From: JAXMAR01 sp046350295
Lineage (GTDB): Bacteria; Planctomycetota; Planctomycetia; Gemmatales; Gemmataceae
Direction: 5' to 3'
NCBI GenBank assembly: GCA_046350295.1
Contig: JAXMAR010000039.1
Span: 1 to 64,000 of the forward strand
DNA length: 64,000 nucleotides
The first letter of the stretch is position 1, and the number at the start of each line of letters is the position of its first letter. The position numbers were made by a program, and so were the translations under genes. The notes under the pieces were generated by a model, which ran no database searches, was not told the origin of the DNA, and worked only from the letters and a program-made list of their open reading frames with translations. Positions 18,141 through 26,100 of this stretch are shown here, one piece after another.

Positions 18141-18197
18141 TGAGAGACATGACAAGAAGCAAAGAGTGCGGCCACACCGCCAGCGTGCCGCAAGCGT

Positions 18198-18226
18198 GCC
18201 ATGCCCACGGCTTTGCGTGGGCATGG
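18198..18226 (+). repeat. REP palindrome
   Basis: Same element as at 18021, forward orientation, GCC-flanked, with intact 10-bp stem. Confidence 0.85.
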
Positions 18227-18273
18227 GGCTGGCCTCGCGAGCGGTGCGTCTCTCCCCTCGGATCGGGTCGTTC

Positions 18274-18302
18274 GCATGCCCACGCAAAGCCGTGGGCATG
18301 GC
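18274..18302 (-). repeat. REP palindrome, inverted orientation
   Basis: Loop reads CAAAGC instead of GCTTTG, so this copy is inverted relative to the ones at 18021 and 18198. It lies about 155 bp before the RAYT start. Confidence 0.85.
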
Positions 18303-18456
18303 ACGCATCAAGTTCCCCCGCGGCGCCGTTTCCCGCTACCCCATTTCCCGGCACGCGTTTCCCTTTCTTGACTTGAAGCGCTTTTCCGTTTGGCGTCGTC
18401 CGGCCCATTGGCGTATTCTGTCCTCCACCGGATTCATCTCTGCAAGGGGGCGACTC

Positions 18457-19032
18457 GTGGCAAACCGCAAGCGTTGCAAGCGTTACAACAATCCCGGCGA
18501 CGCTCATTCGCTGACGTTCTCCTGCTTTCGCCGGCAGCCCTTCTTGAGCAAGGATCGCAGTTGCGGCTGGTTGATCGAGGCGATCGACCGGGCGCGCGAG
18601 AAGCTGGCGTTTCACGTCTGGGCCTACGTCATCATGCCGGAGCACGCCCATCTCCTCGTCTGGCCCACGGTGAAGGAATACGACATCAGCGACGCGCTGA
18701 ATTCGATCAAGCAATCGGTGGCGAAGCGGGCGCTTGTGTTCGTGCGGCGCGAGGCGCCCGGCTTTCTGGCCAGCATGGAGGACCGGCAACCCAATGGCGA
18801 CGTGCACTACCGTTTCTGGCAGCGAGGCGGGGGCTTCGACCGTAACGTCGTCGAGCCGGCCACCGTGTACGCCCTGATCGATTACATCCACAACAATCCG
18901 GTTCGCCGCGGCCTGTGCGCGAAGCCCGAAGGCTGGCTCTGGTCCAGTGCGGCCGATCACCTCGGTTTGCGCGCGGGGCCGTTGCGGCTGGATCGGGAGT
19001 CGTTGCCGCCGCTGGTTGTGACGGTGAAGTGA
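18457..19032 (+). CDS. REP-associated tyrosine transposase (RAYT, Y1 family)
   Basis: 191 residues from GTG 18457, with AAGGGGG upstream. It carries the Y1/HUH transposase motifs: the HUH pair His63-Ala-His65 in MPEHAHLLV, preceded by FHVWAYVI, and the catalytic Tyr143 in IDYIHNNPVRRGL, followed by the typical W-SSA segment (GWLWSSAADH). RAYTs nick single-stranded DNA at REP hairpins and are domesticated relatives of IS200/IS605 transposases. Perfect REP palindromes lie on both sides, which strongly supports the call. It is not itself bounded by clear IS ends. Confidence 0.92.
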   Translation: MANRKRCKRYNNPGDAHSLTFSCFRRQPFLSKDRSCGWLIEAIDRAREKLAFHVWAYVIMPEHAHLLVWPTVKEYDISDALNSIKQSVAKRALVFVRREAPGFLASMEDRQPNGDVHYRFWQRGGGFDRNVVEPATVYALIDYIHNNPVRRGLCAKPEGWLWSSAADHLGLRAGPLRLDRESLPPLVVTVK

Positions 19033-19087
19033 CAGCGTGCAGATGCATGCCGCGTGCCATGCATGCCGCGTGCCGTGCGTGCCGCGT

Positions 19088-19116
19088 GCCATGCCCACGG
19101 CTTTGCGTGGGCATGC
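19088..19116 (+). repeat. REP palindrome
   Basis: Forward copy (GCTTTG loop), 56 bp after the RAYT stop. Confidence 0.85.
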
Positions 19117-19164
19117 GAGGGACGGCGTCCGGATGTCTGGGACCAAATCTTCCGAAGAACAACC

Positions 19165-19193
19165 CCATGCCCACGCAAAGCCGTGGGCATGGC
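19165..19193 (-). repeat. REP palindrome, inverted orientation
   Basis: Inverted copy (CAAAGC loop), about 50 bp beyond the forward copy at 19088, giving a mirrored pair like the left side. Confidence 0.85.
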
Positions 19194-19267
19194 ACGCAGC
19201 ACGCAGCACGCAGTGAAAATGCGTTGCAGAATCGGCTGCAATCTATTTGGTCGATGCGGCGTCACGG

Positions 19268-19452
19268 TTTGGCGGGTGCGATCAGGGCTCTTGAAAGCGC
19301 CCGCTGCCACCGCCAAAGCATGCGGTCCCTCAGCCGGCGAGCGCGTCTCTCGCCTCGCTGCCTGGCGCCACGTTGTCCGTCATGCCGCATGCTTTGGCGG
19401 CGCCGGCTGATGGCCCTGACCCGCGAGCGGCCAAAGCATGGCACGCGGCGGC
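19268..19452. repeat. ~185-bp repeat, right copy
   Basis: Direct repeat of 17822-18010 (same orientation, small number of substitutions). The two copies bracket the REP cluster and the RAYT gene over about 1.6 kb. Confidence 0.85.
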
Positions 19453-19521
19453 TTTCCCGAAACTTCGCCACCTCGTGGCCCAACAAATGTCGCGGGCCTT
19501 GGAAGAGTTTTTCGTCTGCGT

Positions 19522-19647
19522 TCAGCGTTTGTGCGTGGCGGCGTTCGTTTGCGACTGCTGGCTCTTGGGCATGCCCAGGCGGGAGTCGAACATCGGTCCG
19601 GCCAGTAGCGTCCAGAGGGCGATGATCGCGATCCAGCGGAATTCCAT
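19522..19647 (-). CDS. Possible 41-residue membrane peptide
   Basis: From ATG 19647 (GAGAGA upstream): MEFRWIAIIALWTLLAGP is one hydrophobic helix, followed by a short polar Gln/Ser/Asn-rich tail. The charge pattern is that of a single-span inner membrane peptide. No homologous family recognised, and the short length leaves chance as an alternative. Confidence 0.35.
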   Translation of the reverse strand: MEFRWIAIIALWTLLAGPMFDSRLGMPKSQQSQTNAATHKR

Positions 19648-19743
19648 GTTTACATCTCTCGGAAAGATGGAGAGCATGCTTGGGGCAAGGGAGGAATGCA
19701 AGCCGCGCGCCGGGGGAAGGGAGGGCAAAGACATAATCGGAGC

Positions 19744-19938
19744 ATGTGTCGCAAGTCGCTTCCCCACTTGCGTTTGTTAGATCGGACCGAGGGCGGCCTC
19801 ATCTTGACGGCAATCGGCCGGCGTATCGCCGACCTATCAGCCGAAGCGCAAACGACGTTCATCTTTGGAAGCGCCGCAGCCGGCTGTTGTGCTTTTTTCC
19901 TTCTCGTAATGGAAAAAAATGCAATCCGGGGCGCCTGA
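19744..19938 (+). CDS. Possible 64-residue small membrane protein
   Basis: ATG 19744 has GGAG close upstream. The protein has a basic N-terminus, ILTAIGRRIADLSAEAQ and one hydrophobic helix (FIFGSAAAGCCAFFLLVM). A plausible terminator lies at 20009-20036, about 70 bp after its stop, which supports transcription in this direction. No family match. Confidence 0.35.
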   Translation: MCRKSLPHLRLLDRTEGGLILTAIGRRIADLSAEAQTTFIFGSAAAGCCAFFLLVMEKNAIRGA

Positions 19939-20008
19939 CCGGTGGCGACGCCAAAAACGACGGCGTGGTGTTATTCCTTCCTTTTCCTTGCAGTGATTGG
20001 GCTTGCGC

Positions 20009-20036
20009 CCGGACCTGTATCCATGTCCGGTTTTTT
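20009..20036 (+). terminator. Rho-independent terminator
   Basis: CCGGAC (20009-20014) pairs with GTCCGG (20025-20030), followed by six T (20031-20036). It would end transcripts coming from the 19.7-19.9 kb region. Confidence 0.6.
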
Positions 20037-20117
20037 GGCATGCCATCTGCTACAAAGTGACGCACAGCTAGCGATTGCAACCATGAAACGGGGCTGGCAG
20101 AGAAGAGGCTCCGGCCA

Positions 20118-20206
20118 GGCGGCGAAAGGGCGAACCGGAACACGCCCTTGTGCCGCCGGCGAATACAAAGACACCCGCGCCACCGGCGCGGGTGTTTCTT
20201 TCTTTG
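20118..20206 (+). ncRNA. Two-hairpin structured RNA candidate before the acyl-CoA dehydrogenase gene
   Basis: First hairpin: GGCGGC + AAGGGCG (20118-20132) pairs with CGCCCTT + GCCGCC (20143-20157), 13 base pairs with one 2x2 internal loop and loop AACCGGAACA. Second hairpin: a perfect 11-bp stem ACACCCGCGCC / GGCGCGGGTGT (20171-20195) with loop ACC, followed by the T-rich TTCTTTCTTT. The second looks like an intrinsic terminator, so the unit could be a small RNA or an attenuator/riboswitch for the gene starting at 20273. I do not recognise it as a known RNA class. Confidence 0.45.
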
Positions 20207-20272
20207 GCGCCGGCGCAGGATGCGTCACGGGAAGCGAAGGAACGTGCCACCGCATTCCAACGAGGCTGCGTG

Positions 20273-21334
20273 ATGCTTTCCGATGCCGACTGTCAACGCC
20301 TCGCCAACCTGGCGGCGGACGCGGACCGCGCTCCGACCTGGCCACACGCGTCCTGGAACGTCCTTCGCCGCGCCGGGGTCCTCGGCTGGTCGATTCCCGC
20401 TTGCTACGGCGGCCTGGGCTACTCCGTCCGCGAACTTCTGGCGGGGTACGAACAACTCGCGCAGGCGTGCTTGACCACCTGTTTTCTGCTGAGTCAACGT
20501 GAGGCCGCTTGCCGTCGCCTCATCGATAGCGACCGGGAGGACCTGTGCCGGACGCTGCTGCCGTCGCTGGCCCGCGGGGAAGCGTTTGCCACCGTGGGCC
20601 TGTCCCAGCTGACGACGTCGCGGCAGCACACCGGTCCGTCACTGCGTGTCCGCGAAACCAATGGCGCCTTCATTCTCGATGGGGTCATTCCCTGGGTGAC
20701 CGGCGCCGCGCAGGCCCAACACATCGTCATCGGCGCCACCCTCGACGACGGTCGGCAATTGCTCAGCGTCCTGCCGACCGATTTGCCGGGAGTCGTCGTG
20801 GGCCCGGCCCTCGATCTCATGGCGCTGGAAGGCTCGCTGACCGCCGAAGTGCGCTGCCGGGAGGTCAAGGTCGAGCGGCGCTGGCTGCTCGCCGGACCCA
20901 GCGAGCGCGTCATGCAAAAGGGGAAAGGGGGCGCCGGGGGCCTGGAGACGTCGTGCCTGGCGCTCGGCCTGGCGGCTGCCGCCTTGCGCCACGTCGAAGA
21001 CGAGGCCGCGGCCCGACCTCAACTCGAGGAGACGGCGGTCATCTTGCGGGCACAGCGGGCGGCCCTGCGGCAAGAGATGTTCCACCTGGCGGAAAGCGGC
21101 GCGGCCGCGGAAAAAGCCGTGGCGTTGCGTGGCGCCGCCAACGCCCTGGTTCTCGGAGCCACGCAAGCCGCCCTGACGGCGAGCAAGGGGGCGGGGTTCC
21201 TGCGTGACCATCCCGCGCAGCGCTGGGCCCGGCAAGCGCTGTTCTTCCTCGTCTGGTCCTGCCCTTGGCCGGCGGCCGCCGCGACACTCGATCGGCTGTG
21301 CCACTGGGGAAGCGGCGCGGGAGAGGCAGGGTAA
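20273..21334 (+). CDS. Acyl-CoA dehydrogenase family protein
   Basis: 353 residues from ATG 20273 (a GTG one codon earlier is possible). Order of segments fits the family: N-terminal helical domain with GWSIPACYGGLGYSVRELL, middle beta domain with FATVGLSQLTTSRQ (flavin-binding region), FILDGVIPWVTGAAQAQHIVIGA, and a C-terminal helical domain. It is slightly shorter than typical (~380). The usual catalytic Glu context is not evident, so the substrate and even dehydrogenase activity are uncertain; hydroxylase-like or alkylation-response-like relatives are alternatives. The gene is preceded by a structured leader (20118-20206). Confidence 0.75.
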   Translation: MLSDADCQRLANLAADADRAPTWPHASWNVLRRAGVLGWSIPACYGGLGYSVRELLAGYEQLAQACLTTCFLLSQREAACRRLIDSDREDLCRTLLPSLARGEAFATVGLSQLTTSRQHTGPSLRVRETNGAFILDGVIPWVTGAAQAQHIVIGATLDDGRQLLSVLPTDLPGVVVGPALDLMALEGSLTAEVRCREVKVERRWLLAGPSERVMQKGKGGAGGLETSCLALGLAAAALRHVEDEAAARPQLEETAVILRAQRAALRQEMFHLAESGAAAEKAVALRGAANALVLGATQAALTASKGAGFLRDHPAQRWARQALFFLVWSCPWPAAAATLDRLCHWGSGAGEAG

Positions 21335-21459
21335 AGGCGGCGCGGCGGCAATTCGAAAGAAAGATGAGCAAAACCCGCCGAGGCGCGGTAAGATCGTCCG
21401 TCAAGCGAAAGCGACTGGACGCGCGAATGGAAACGCGTCCAAAACTCAGGAGGCGGTCC

Positions 21460-23076
21460 ATGACGAGGCGTAATCTGTTCGTGTTCTTCGCGGCCCTGTT
21501 CTTGGCCGCTCCTGTGCAGGCGGGAACGGCGGAGAAGCCGCCGGCGCTGGTCGTGCAGGTCCGTTCTCTCGAGCGCGTCTTCGACCATACCAAGTTGATC
21601 CTTTCCCTCATCGGCCAGGAGGAGATCGCCGGCAAGGTGGAAGGCCTGCTCAAGTCGAAAATCGGCCCGGGCGGGCTCGAAGGCGTCGATCAGAAGAAGC
21701 CGTTCGGCGTCGTGGTCCGCTTCGGCAAGGACCTCGACGACGTCTCCCCCCTCATCCTCGTCCCCATCGCCGATGAGAAAGCGTTCCTCAAGCTCCTCGA
21801 AAGCAACAAGCTCAAGTTCACGAAGGGCAAGAACGATCTGTACACGGCCAAGGTCGGCACGGTGATCGAGATCGAGATCTTCTTCCGCTTCAGCAAAGGT
21901 TATCTCTGCGCCACGGTTCTCAACCCGTCCGCGGTGGACCCGGAGCGGCTGCCCGCCGACCCGGCCAAGGCCCTGGGGGGGACCGAGGGCCCGGCGTTCG
22001 CCGCCACGCTGCGTCTGGATCAGGTGCCGCTCACGGCGCGCCAGCTGGCGCTGGGGGAGTTCGAGAAGTTCTACGCGCCGCTGCTCAAGGAAAAGGACGG
22101 CGGCGGGGGCAAGGCTTTTCACGAACTGCAAATGGCGACGCTCGAAGCGCTGGCCGAGGCGGTGAAGGCAGTCCTGCTGGACGGCAAGGAAGCGACCTTC
22201 ACGCTCGACATTCAACCCAAGACGAGGAAGCTCGAAGCGCGCCTGTCGCTCACCGGGCAGAAAGGGACCGACCTCGCCAAGGCCATCGCGGCCATGGGGG
22301 AGAACAAGAGCCGCTTCGCCGGGATGATCTCGGACAAGGCGCTGTTCAACGCCGTGTGGAACTGGCAGATGCCGGAAAAGATGACCAAAGCCTGGGGGGG
22401 CTTTTTCGCCGACATCAAGGAGAAGGCGATCGCGGACCTGAGCGACAAGGGGAAGCAGCTCCAGGCGCGGGCCCTCTTCGCCATCCTCGAACCGACTTTC
22501 AAGACAGGCCACCTCGACGCCTTTCTGCACTTCGACGTGACGAGCGCCAAGACGCTCGCCTACGTGGCCGGCGTCGAGGTGAAGGACGGGAAGAAGCTCG
22601 AAAAGGAGCTGCGCGGCCTGGTGGAGGAAGCGCGCAAGATCATGGTCGACAAGGACAAGATCCAGCTCGATTTCGCCAAGGCGGAGGGCGTCTCCATCCA
22701 TCGTCTGGAGATCCCCGAGACGCGCGACCTGGCGGCCTTGAAGGCGCTGCTGGGAGAAGCGGCGGTCTACTTCGCCTTCCGCGACGATGCCGTCTTTGTC
22801 GCGCTCGGCAAGGGGGGCAAGGACTCGATCGAAGGGGCCCTCAAGAACGCGACGCCCGGTAAATCCCCGATCCTTCTGTACCGCGCCGACCTTCGCGCCA
22901 TGCTTCGCCTGATGGCCGCCAAAGGGGTCGAGCCCCCCGGCGTCGACAAGCTCTTCCCCGAAGGTGGAGACAATACCGTGCTGTTCCGCGTCGAAGGCGG
23001 CCCGGCGCTGACGGTGCAGCTCGAGTTGCCGCTCAATGTCTTCCTCATGGCCAAGGGGGGCAAGAAGAGCGAGTGA
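21460..23076 (+). CDS. Secreted hypothetical protein
   Basis: 538 residues from ATG 21460, which has an ideal AGGAGG site; the open frame upstream to 21265 is rejected because only this start gives a signal peptide (MTRRNLFVFFAALFLAAPVQA). The mature part is mixed alpha/beta with repeated KxxD/E-rich helices, GVVVRFGKDLDDVSPLILVPI and FRDDAVFVALGKGGKDSIEGAL. It looks like the planctomycete DUF3352-like exported proteins, but I cannot prove the family. No catalytic motif. No operon partner: 125 bp from the preceding gene. Confidence 0.75.
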   Translation: MTRRNLFVFFAALFLAAPVQAGTAEKPPALVVQVRSLERVFDHTKLILSLIGQEEIAGKVEGLLKSKIGPGGLEGVDQKKPFGVVVRFGKDLDDVSPLILVPIADEKAFLKLLESNKLKFTKGKNDLYTAKVGTVIEIEIFFRFSKGYLCATVLNPSAVDPERLPADPAKALGGTEGPAFAATLRLDQVPLTARQLALGEFEKFYAPLLKEKDGGGGKAFHELQMATLEALAEAVKAVLLDGKEATFTLDIQPKTRKLEARLSLTGQKGTDLAKAIAAMGENKSRFAGMISDKALFNAVWNWQMPEKMTKAWGGFFADIKEKAIADLSDKGKQLQARALFAILEPTFKTGHLDAFLHFDVTSAKTLAYVAGVEVKDGKKLEKELRGLVEEARKIMVDKDKIQLDFAKAEGVSIHRLEIPETRDLAALKALLGEAAVYFAFRDDAVFVALGKGGKDSIEGALKNATPGKSPILLYRADLRAMLRLMAAKGVEPPGVDKLFPEGGDNTVLFRVEGGPALTVQLELPLNVFLMAKGGKKSE

Positions 23077-23235
23077 AGTGAGAACTCGGACGGAGCGCCG
23101 AAGGGCTTCACGCATCCTTCGGGGCTTCGTTGTCCCTTCCTTTTCTCCGGCAGGACAGCACGAGGGCGCCGGCCAGGCAGCCGCCGCCCGCCAGCAGCGG
23201 CGCGAGAACAAGAAGAAACGTGATTGCGCCGGTCT

Positions 23236-24066
23236 TCACTCAGAAGCGCCAACCGTTTTCGCGCACCGGAACCCGATCGTATCGTTCTTCTCGCCCGCCT
23301 GGAAACCCATGCGGAAGGCGGAGCGGGCGTAATCCGCCGGGTCCGCCCAGGAGCCGCCGCGAATGACGCGCATGCCCTTCTCCGCTTCCTTCACGGCGCT
23401 GCCGTCCGCCGGCGCCTTCTTGTAGTCGGGCTGCCAGCCGTCCGCGACCCATTCCCAGTTGTAGCCGTGCATGTCGTGGAAGCCCCAGGGGTTGGCCGCC
23501 TTCTTGCCGACTGGGGGGTCGAAGCCTTTCGAGTTGCCCTTGTACCAGCAGAAAGGGTCGATGTCGGCGACGTCGCTGCCGAACGAGAAGGGGGTCGTCG
23601 TCCCGGCCCGGCAGGCGTACTCCCATTCGGCTTCGGTGGGAAGGCGGATTTCCTCCTTGTCGCTGATCAGCTTGCGCTCGCGCAGTTCCTTCGTCGCCTT
23701 CTTGCAGAACTCGTTGGCGTCGTCCCAGGTCACGAGCTCGACGGCGTTGCGCGGCCCCTTCCACTTGCTCGGGTTGTGCCCCATCACGGCCTCGTAGAGT
23801 TCCTGGGTCACCTCATACTTGGCCAGCGCGAACGGCGCTTTGAGCGTCACCTTGCGGGCGGGCCTTTCGCTCGGGTAGCCGCCTTTGGCCGAGCCCATGA
23901 TGAACGAATCGGGGAACGGCTTCTTGCCGGGCGTGAGGGTGATGAACTCCTCGGCGAAGGTCTTGAGGATCGTGGCGGTGTCCTTTTTCTTGGGTTTCTC
24001 GCCGGATGGCGATTCGGTGAGCATGAGAGACGGGAATAGGGCAAGAATGACGAAAAATCGCGACAT
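23236..24066 (-). CDS. Exported formylglycine-generating-enzyme-fold (SUMF1/FGE) protein
   Basis: 276 residues from ATG 24066, with a short hydrophobic N-terminus (FFVILALFPSLMLT) suggesting export. Core FGE-sulfatase motifs: APFALAKYEVTQELYEAVMG, VTWDDANEFCKK, RLPTEAEWEYACRAG, NPWGFHDMHGYNWEWVADGW and MRVIRGGSWADP. The paired C-terminal Cys of true formylglycine-generating enzymes is not seen (ARSAFRMGF instead), so sulfatase activation is unlikely; planctomycetes have many such non-catalytic or otherwise specialised copies. It lies 57 bp after dprA in the same direction. Confidence 0.88.
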   Translation of the reverse strand: MSRFFVILALFPSLMLTESPSGEKPKKKDTATILKTFAEEFITLTPGKKPFPDSFIMGSAKGGYPSERPARKVTLKAPFALAKYEVTQELYEAVMGHNPSKWKGPRNAVELVTWDDANEFCKKATKELRERKLISDKEEIRLPTEAEWEYACRAGTTTPFSFGSDVADIDPFCWYKGNSKGFDPPVGKKAANPWGFHDMHGYNWEWVADGWQPDYKKAPADGSAVKEAEKGMRVIRGGSWADPADYARSAFRMGFQAGEKNDTIGFRCAKTVGASE

Positions 24067-24123
24067 GACGATGGACCCCGTGTTTGGTTCGAGACACTGT
24101 TTCCCACTCTGCCACAAACGCGA

Positions 24124-25059
24124 TCAGAAAAGGGAAGGCGCCCTCGCTCGCGGTTGCTCCGCGTCAAGCGCCCGGCGCAAAGGCGACGCATCGGGAGCGG
24201 CGCCGGGCGTACACGGCAAGGGGACGCCCCCCTTTTTCACAAGCAATGGATTCCCCGGCGCTGAGAGCATCGGCTGATCGAAGTCCAGAACGAACAGAGG
24301 AACGCCAAGCTTCAAGGCCTCCAGCCCCGCCTCCCAGGTGCCCCCGGAGGCGCCGGCTTCAATGACAATCAGGGCGTTGACCAAGCCGCAGATCGTCCGA
24401 TTGCGCTGCATGGCGTTGGACACCGACCACGGGAGGCTGGGAGGAAACTCGGAGACAACGACGAACCGATCTTCGCAGAGGAAGGCGCCGAGCGAGGGTC
24501 GGGGGCGAAAATGAAGAATGCCTTCGGGGAGCACAAGGGCGGTTGCCCCACCCGCCTCCAGGGCGGCGCGGTGGGCCGCCTCATCCACTCCCTGAGCATG
24601 GCCGCTCACCACCAGCAATCCTTCGTTGGCAAGACTTCGAGCCAGCTTCTCAGCGCTCCTCAATCCCTCCTCGGAAGCGTCGCGGGAGCCGCAAAACCCG
24701 ACGGCGCGATCCTGAAGGAGATCAATCGCGCCGGCGACGAACAACACGGGGGGCGCCTTGTCCGCCAACACCCCTTTCATCCGAGTCGGATAGTCTGGAT
24801 TGGACCGTGAAAGCGTGCGAATGCCGTGTCCTTCGAGTATCTGGGCGAGTTGTGTGGCAGTCGATTCGTTGGCTTGAAGAGCGATTGCTTGCTCCTCCCT
24901 CATGTCGAATTGCGCCGTCATCTCTTCCGGCACCAAGGCCAAAAAGTCCTGCAACGCGAGATCGCGGCGCTCGAGCCGATCCAACAGCTTGGCCAGCGAC
25001 CGAGGCCCGATTCCCTTCGTCTGGATCAATCGCAAGAGCGGAACAGTCTCGCTCGCCAT
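24124..25059 (-). CDS. dprA: DprA/Smf-like DNA-processing protein
   Basis: 311 residues, AAGGAG before ATG 25059. N-terminal HhH-like region (IQTKGIGPRSLAKLLDRL), then the Rossmann-type DprA domain: GFCGSRDASEEG, VSGHAQGVDEAAHRAAL, SEFPPSLPW, NRTICGLVNALIVIEAG and GGTWEAGLEALKLGVPLFVL. DprA binds single-stranded DNA and loads RecA during transformation. The C-terminal winged-helix domain is absent, and the gene follows a phosphoribosyltransferase-like gene by 11 bp, a ComF-DprA-like pairing. This could be competence machinery or a relative used in defence. Confidence 0.85.
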   Translation of the reverse strand: MASETVPLLRLIQTKGIGPRSLAKLLDRLERRDLALQDFLALVPEEMTAQFDMREEQAIALQANESTATQLAQILEGHGIRTLSRSNPDYPTRMKGVLADKAPPVLFVAGAIDLLQDRAVGFCGSRDASEEGLRSAEKLARSLANEGLLVVSGHAQGVDEAAHRAALEAGGATALVLPEGILHFRPRPSLGAFLCEDRFVVVSEFPPSLPWSVSNAMQRNRTICGLVNALIVIEAGASGGTWEAGLEALKLGVPLFVLDFDQPMLSAPGNPLLVKKGGVPLPCTPGAAPDASPLRRALDAEQPRARAPSLF

Positions 25060-25070
25060 GACTGCACTCC

Positions 25071-26014
25071 TTAGAAGCGGAACCCACGATTGTCCGTGTC
25101 GCGTAAAGACTTGACGCAGGTCACCCCGACGACGCTGCGTGCCCCTCGGCTCTTCAGGTACTTTGCGAAGGACCAGAGAGAGGCGCCGGATTGGTAGAGA
25201 TCATCGACAACGACGACTGAGCAGTTCTCGACGTCTCTGGATAACCGTATTCCGTCGGACCGCACGATCCTGGTCCATATGGCGATCTTCTTGTCGACAG
25301 CAAGGTTCTTGGCTGATGTTTTCGCGACCACCAGACGCGGCGTCACCAACGGCTCCGCGTCACTCCAAAAAGTCCTGGGCAGCATGTCTACGATACCGCG
25401 GGAGAGGAGAGCGGGCAAACAGAAGTCCTGGACCGCGTTTGAGGGGACATACGTCAGAAGCCGAGGTCTGGAGATGGCGTCCGGCGGCAATGACCGGACG
25501 GCGAACGTCAGTTCTTTCTGCAGTTCTCCGATTGCTTCAGAGCTCTGGTGATACTTGGCGTGGTACTCCAGTTCGCCGATCTCGGTCCTATCCTCCGTCG
25601 TCGGCGTGGGCTTGGTGAAATCCAAAGCCAGACAGAAGTCCAGTTCGTCGGAAAACGCCTTCGCCAAGTGTCGGTTAACCCCCAGGCAAACCGCCCGCGC
25701 GAAGAAGCTCAGGAAGCCTTCGATTCTCTCGATCTCGCGCTCGGGGAGGGTGGCGAAGAAGGCATACTTGGTCCTGCCGGTTTTTGAGTCTCGAAATCCC
25801 GTTCGAGACTTCCTGTCAGTGCAGGAAAGTACGCGGCAAACAGATCGGCGTAGTACCGAGGAAGACAGAGGAAATGGCTGCCGTCGTCCTTGCGAACAAA
25901 CTGCCTCCAGGTTAGTCGGGATCGACTGGCGGGCGGGCGCAGGGACAACGCGAGATTCCTCGGGAGCCTGTTTTTTGTTGTCAGTAACTCATGCCAGGTC
26001 GCCACGCAAGCCAA
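25071..26014 (-). CDS. ComF-like phosphoribosyltransferase protein (one frameshift)
   Basis: The second half (25667-25071) holds the PRPP-binding loop VVVVDDLYQSGASLW and ATTPRLVVAKTSAK-like segments of a type I PRTase. The frame extends upstream without a start and meets a second frame (26014-25781) that reads TKNRLPRNLALSLRPP, LPRYYADLFAAYFP, LERDFETQ and would continue naturally as KTGRTKYAFFATLPE. The join is at an A5 run near 25785: six A would restore one ~314-residue protein. The extra N-terminal domain is unlike ComFC and unrecognised. It ends 11 bp before dprA. Either a read error or a slippage-controlled gene. Confidence 0.65.
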
Positions 26015-26051
26015 AAACCGCCGCCGCCTGTGCGATAAAATGAGCGCAGGC

Positions 26052-26057
26052 TATAAT
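26052..26057 (+). promoter_or_regulatory. Candidate -10 element for the GNAT gene
   Basis: TATAAT, a consensus -10 box, lies 44 bp before the GTG start at 26101. A clear -35 box at the right spacing is not seen. Confidence 0.4.
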
Positions 26058-26100
26058 TGGGGCGTGATTCCGCCCCGCGCCTGGGTCACAAGGACAAACG

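Larger units (their letters stand above)
17459..18456. other. Repeat-rich intergenic region left of the RAYT gene
   Basis: About 1 kb without a credible gene. It holds an 8-bp tandem repeat (17629-17668), one copy of a ~185-bp repeat (17822-18010) and several REP palindromes (18021-18302). Open frames seen on both strands here are repeats read through. Confidence 0.75.
19033..19521. other. Repeat-rich region right of the RAYT gene
   Basis: No credible gene. Contains short direct repeats CATGCCGCGTGC (19040-19090), two REP palindromes (19088-19193), three CACGCAG units after 19193 and the second copy of the ~185-bp repeat (19268-19452). Confidence 0.7.

Noticed and set aside
17459..18304. N-terminal two thirds of the long minus frame that ends in the GIY-YIG protein
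   Set aside because: It only reads through REP palindromes and tandem repeats; the real start is ATG 17458.
18021..19193. Regular palindromic repeats as a possible CRISPR array
   Set aside because: Spacing is irregular, orientation alternates, units are full palindromes and a RAYT gene is inside; these are REP elements.
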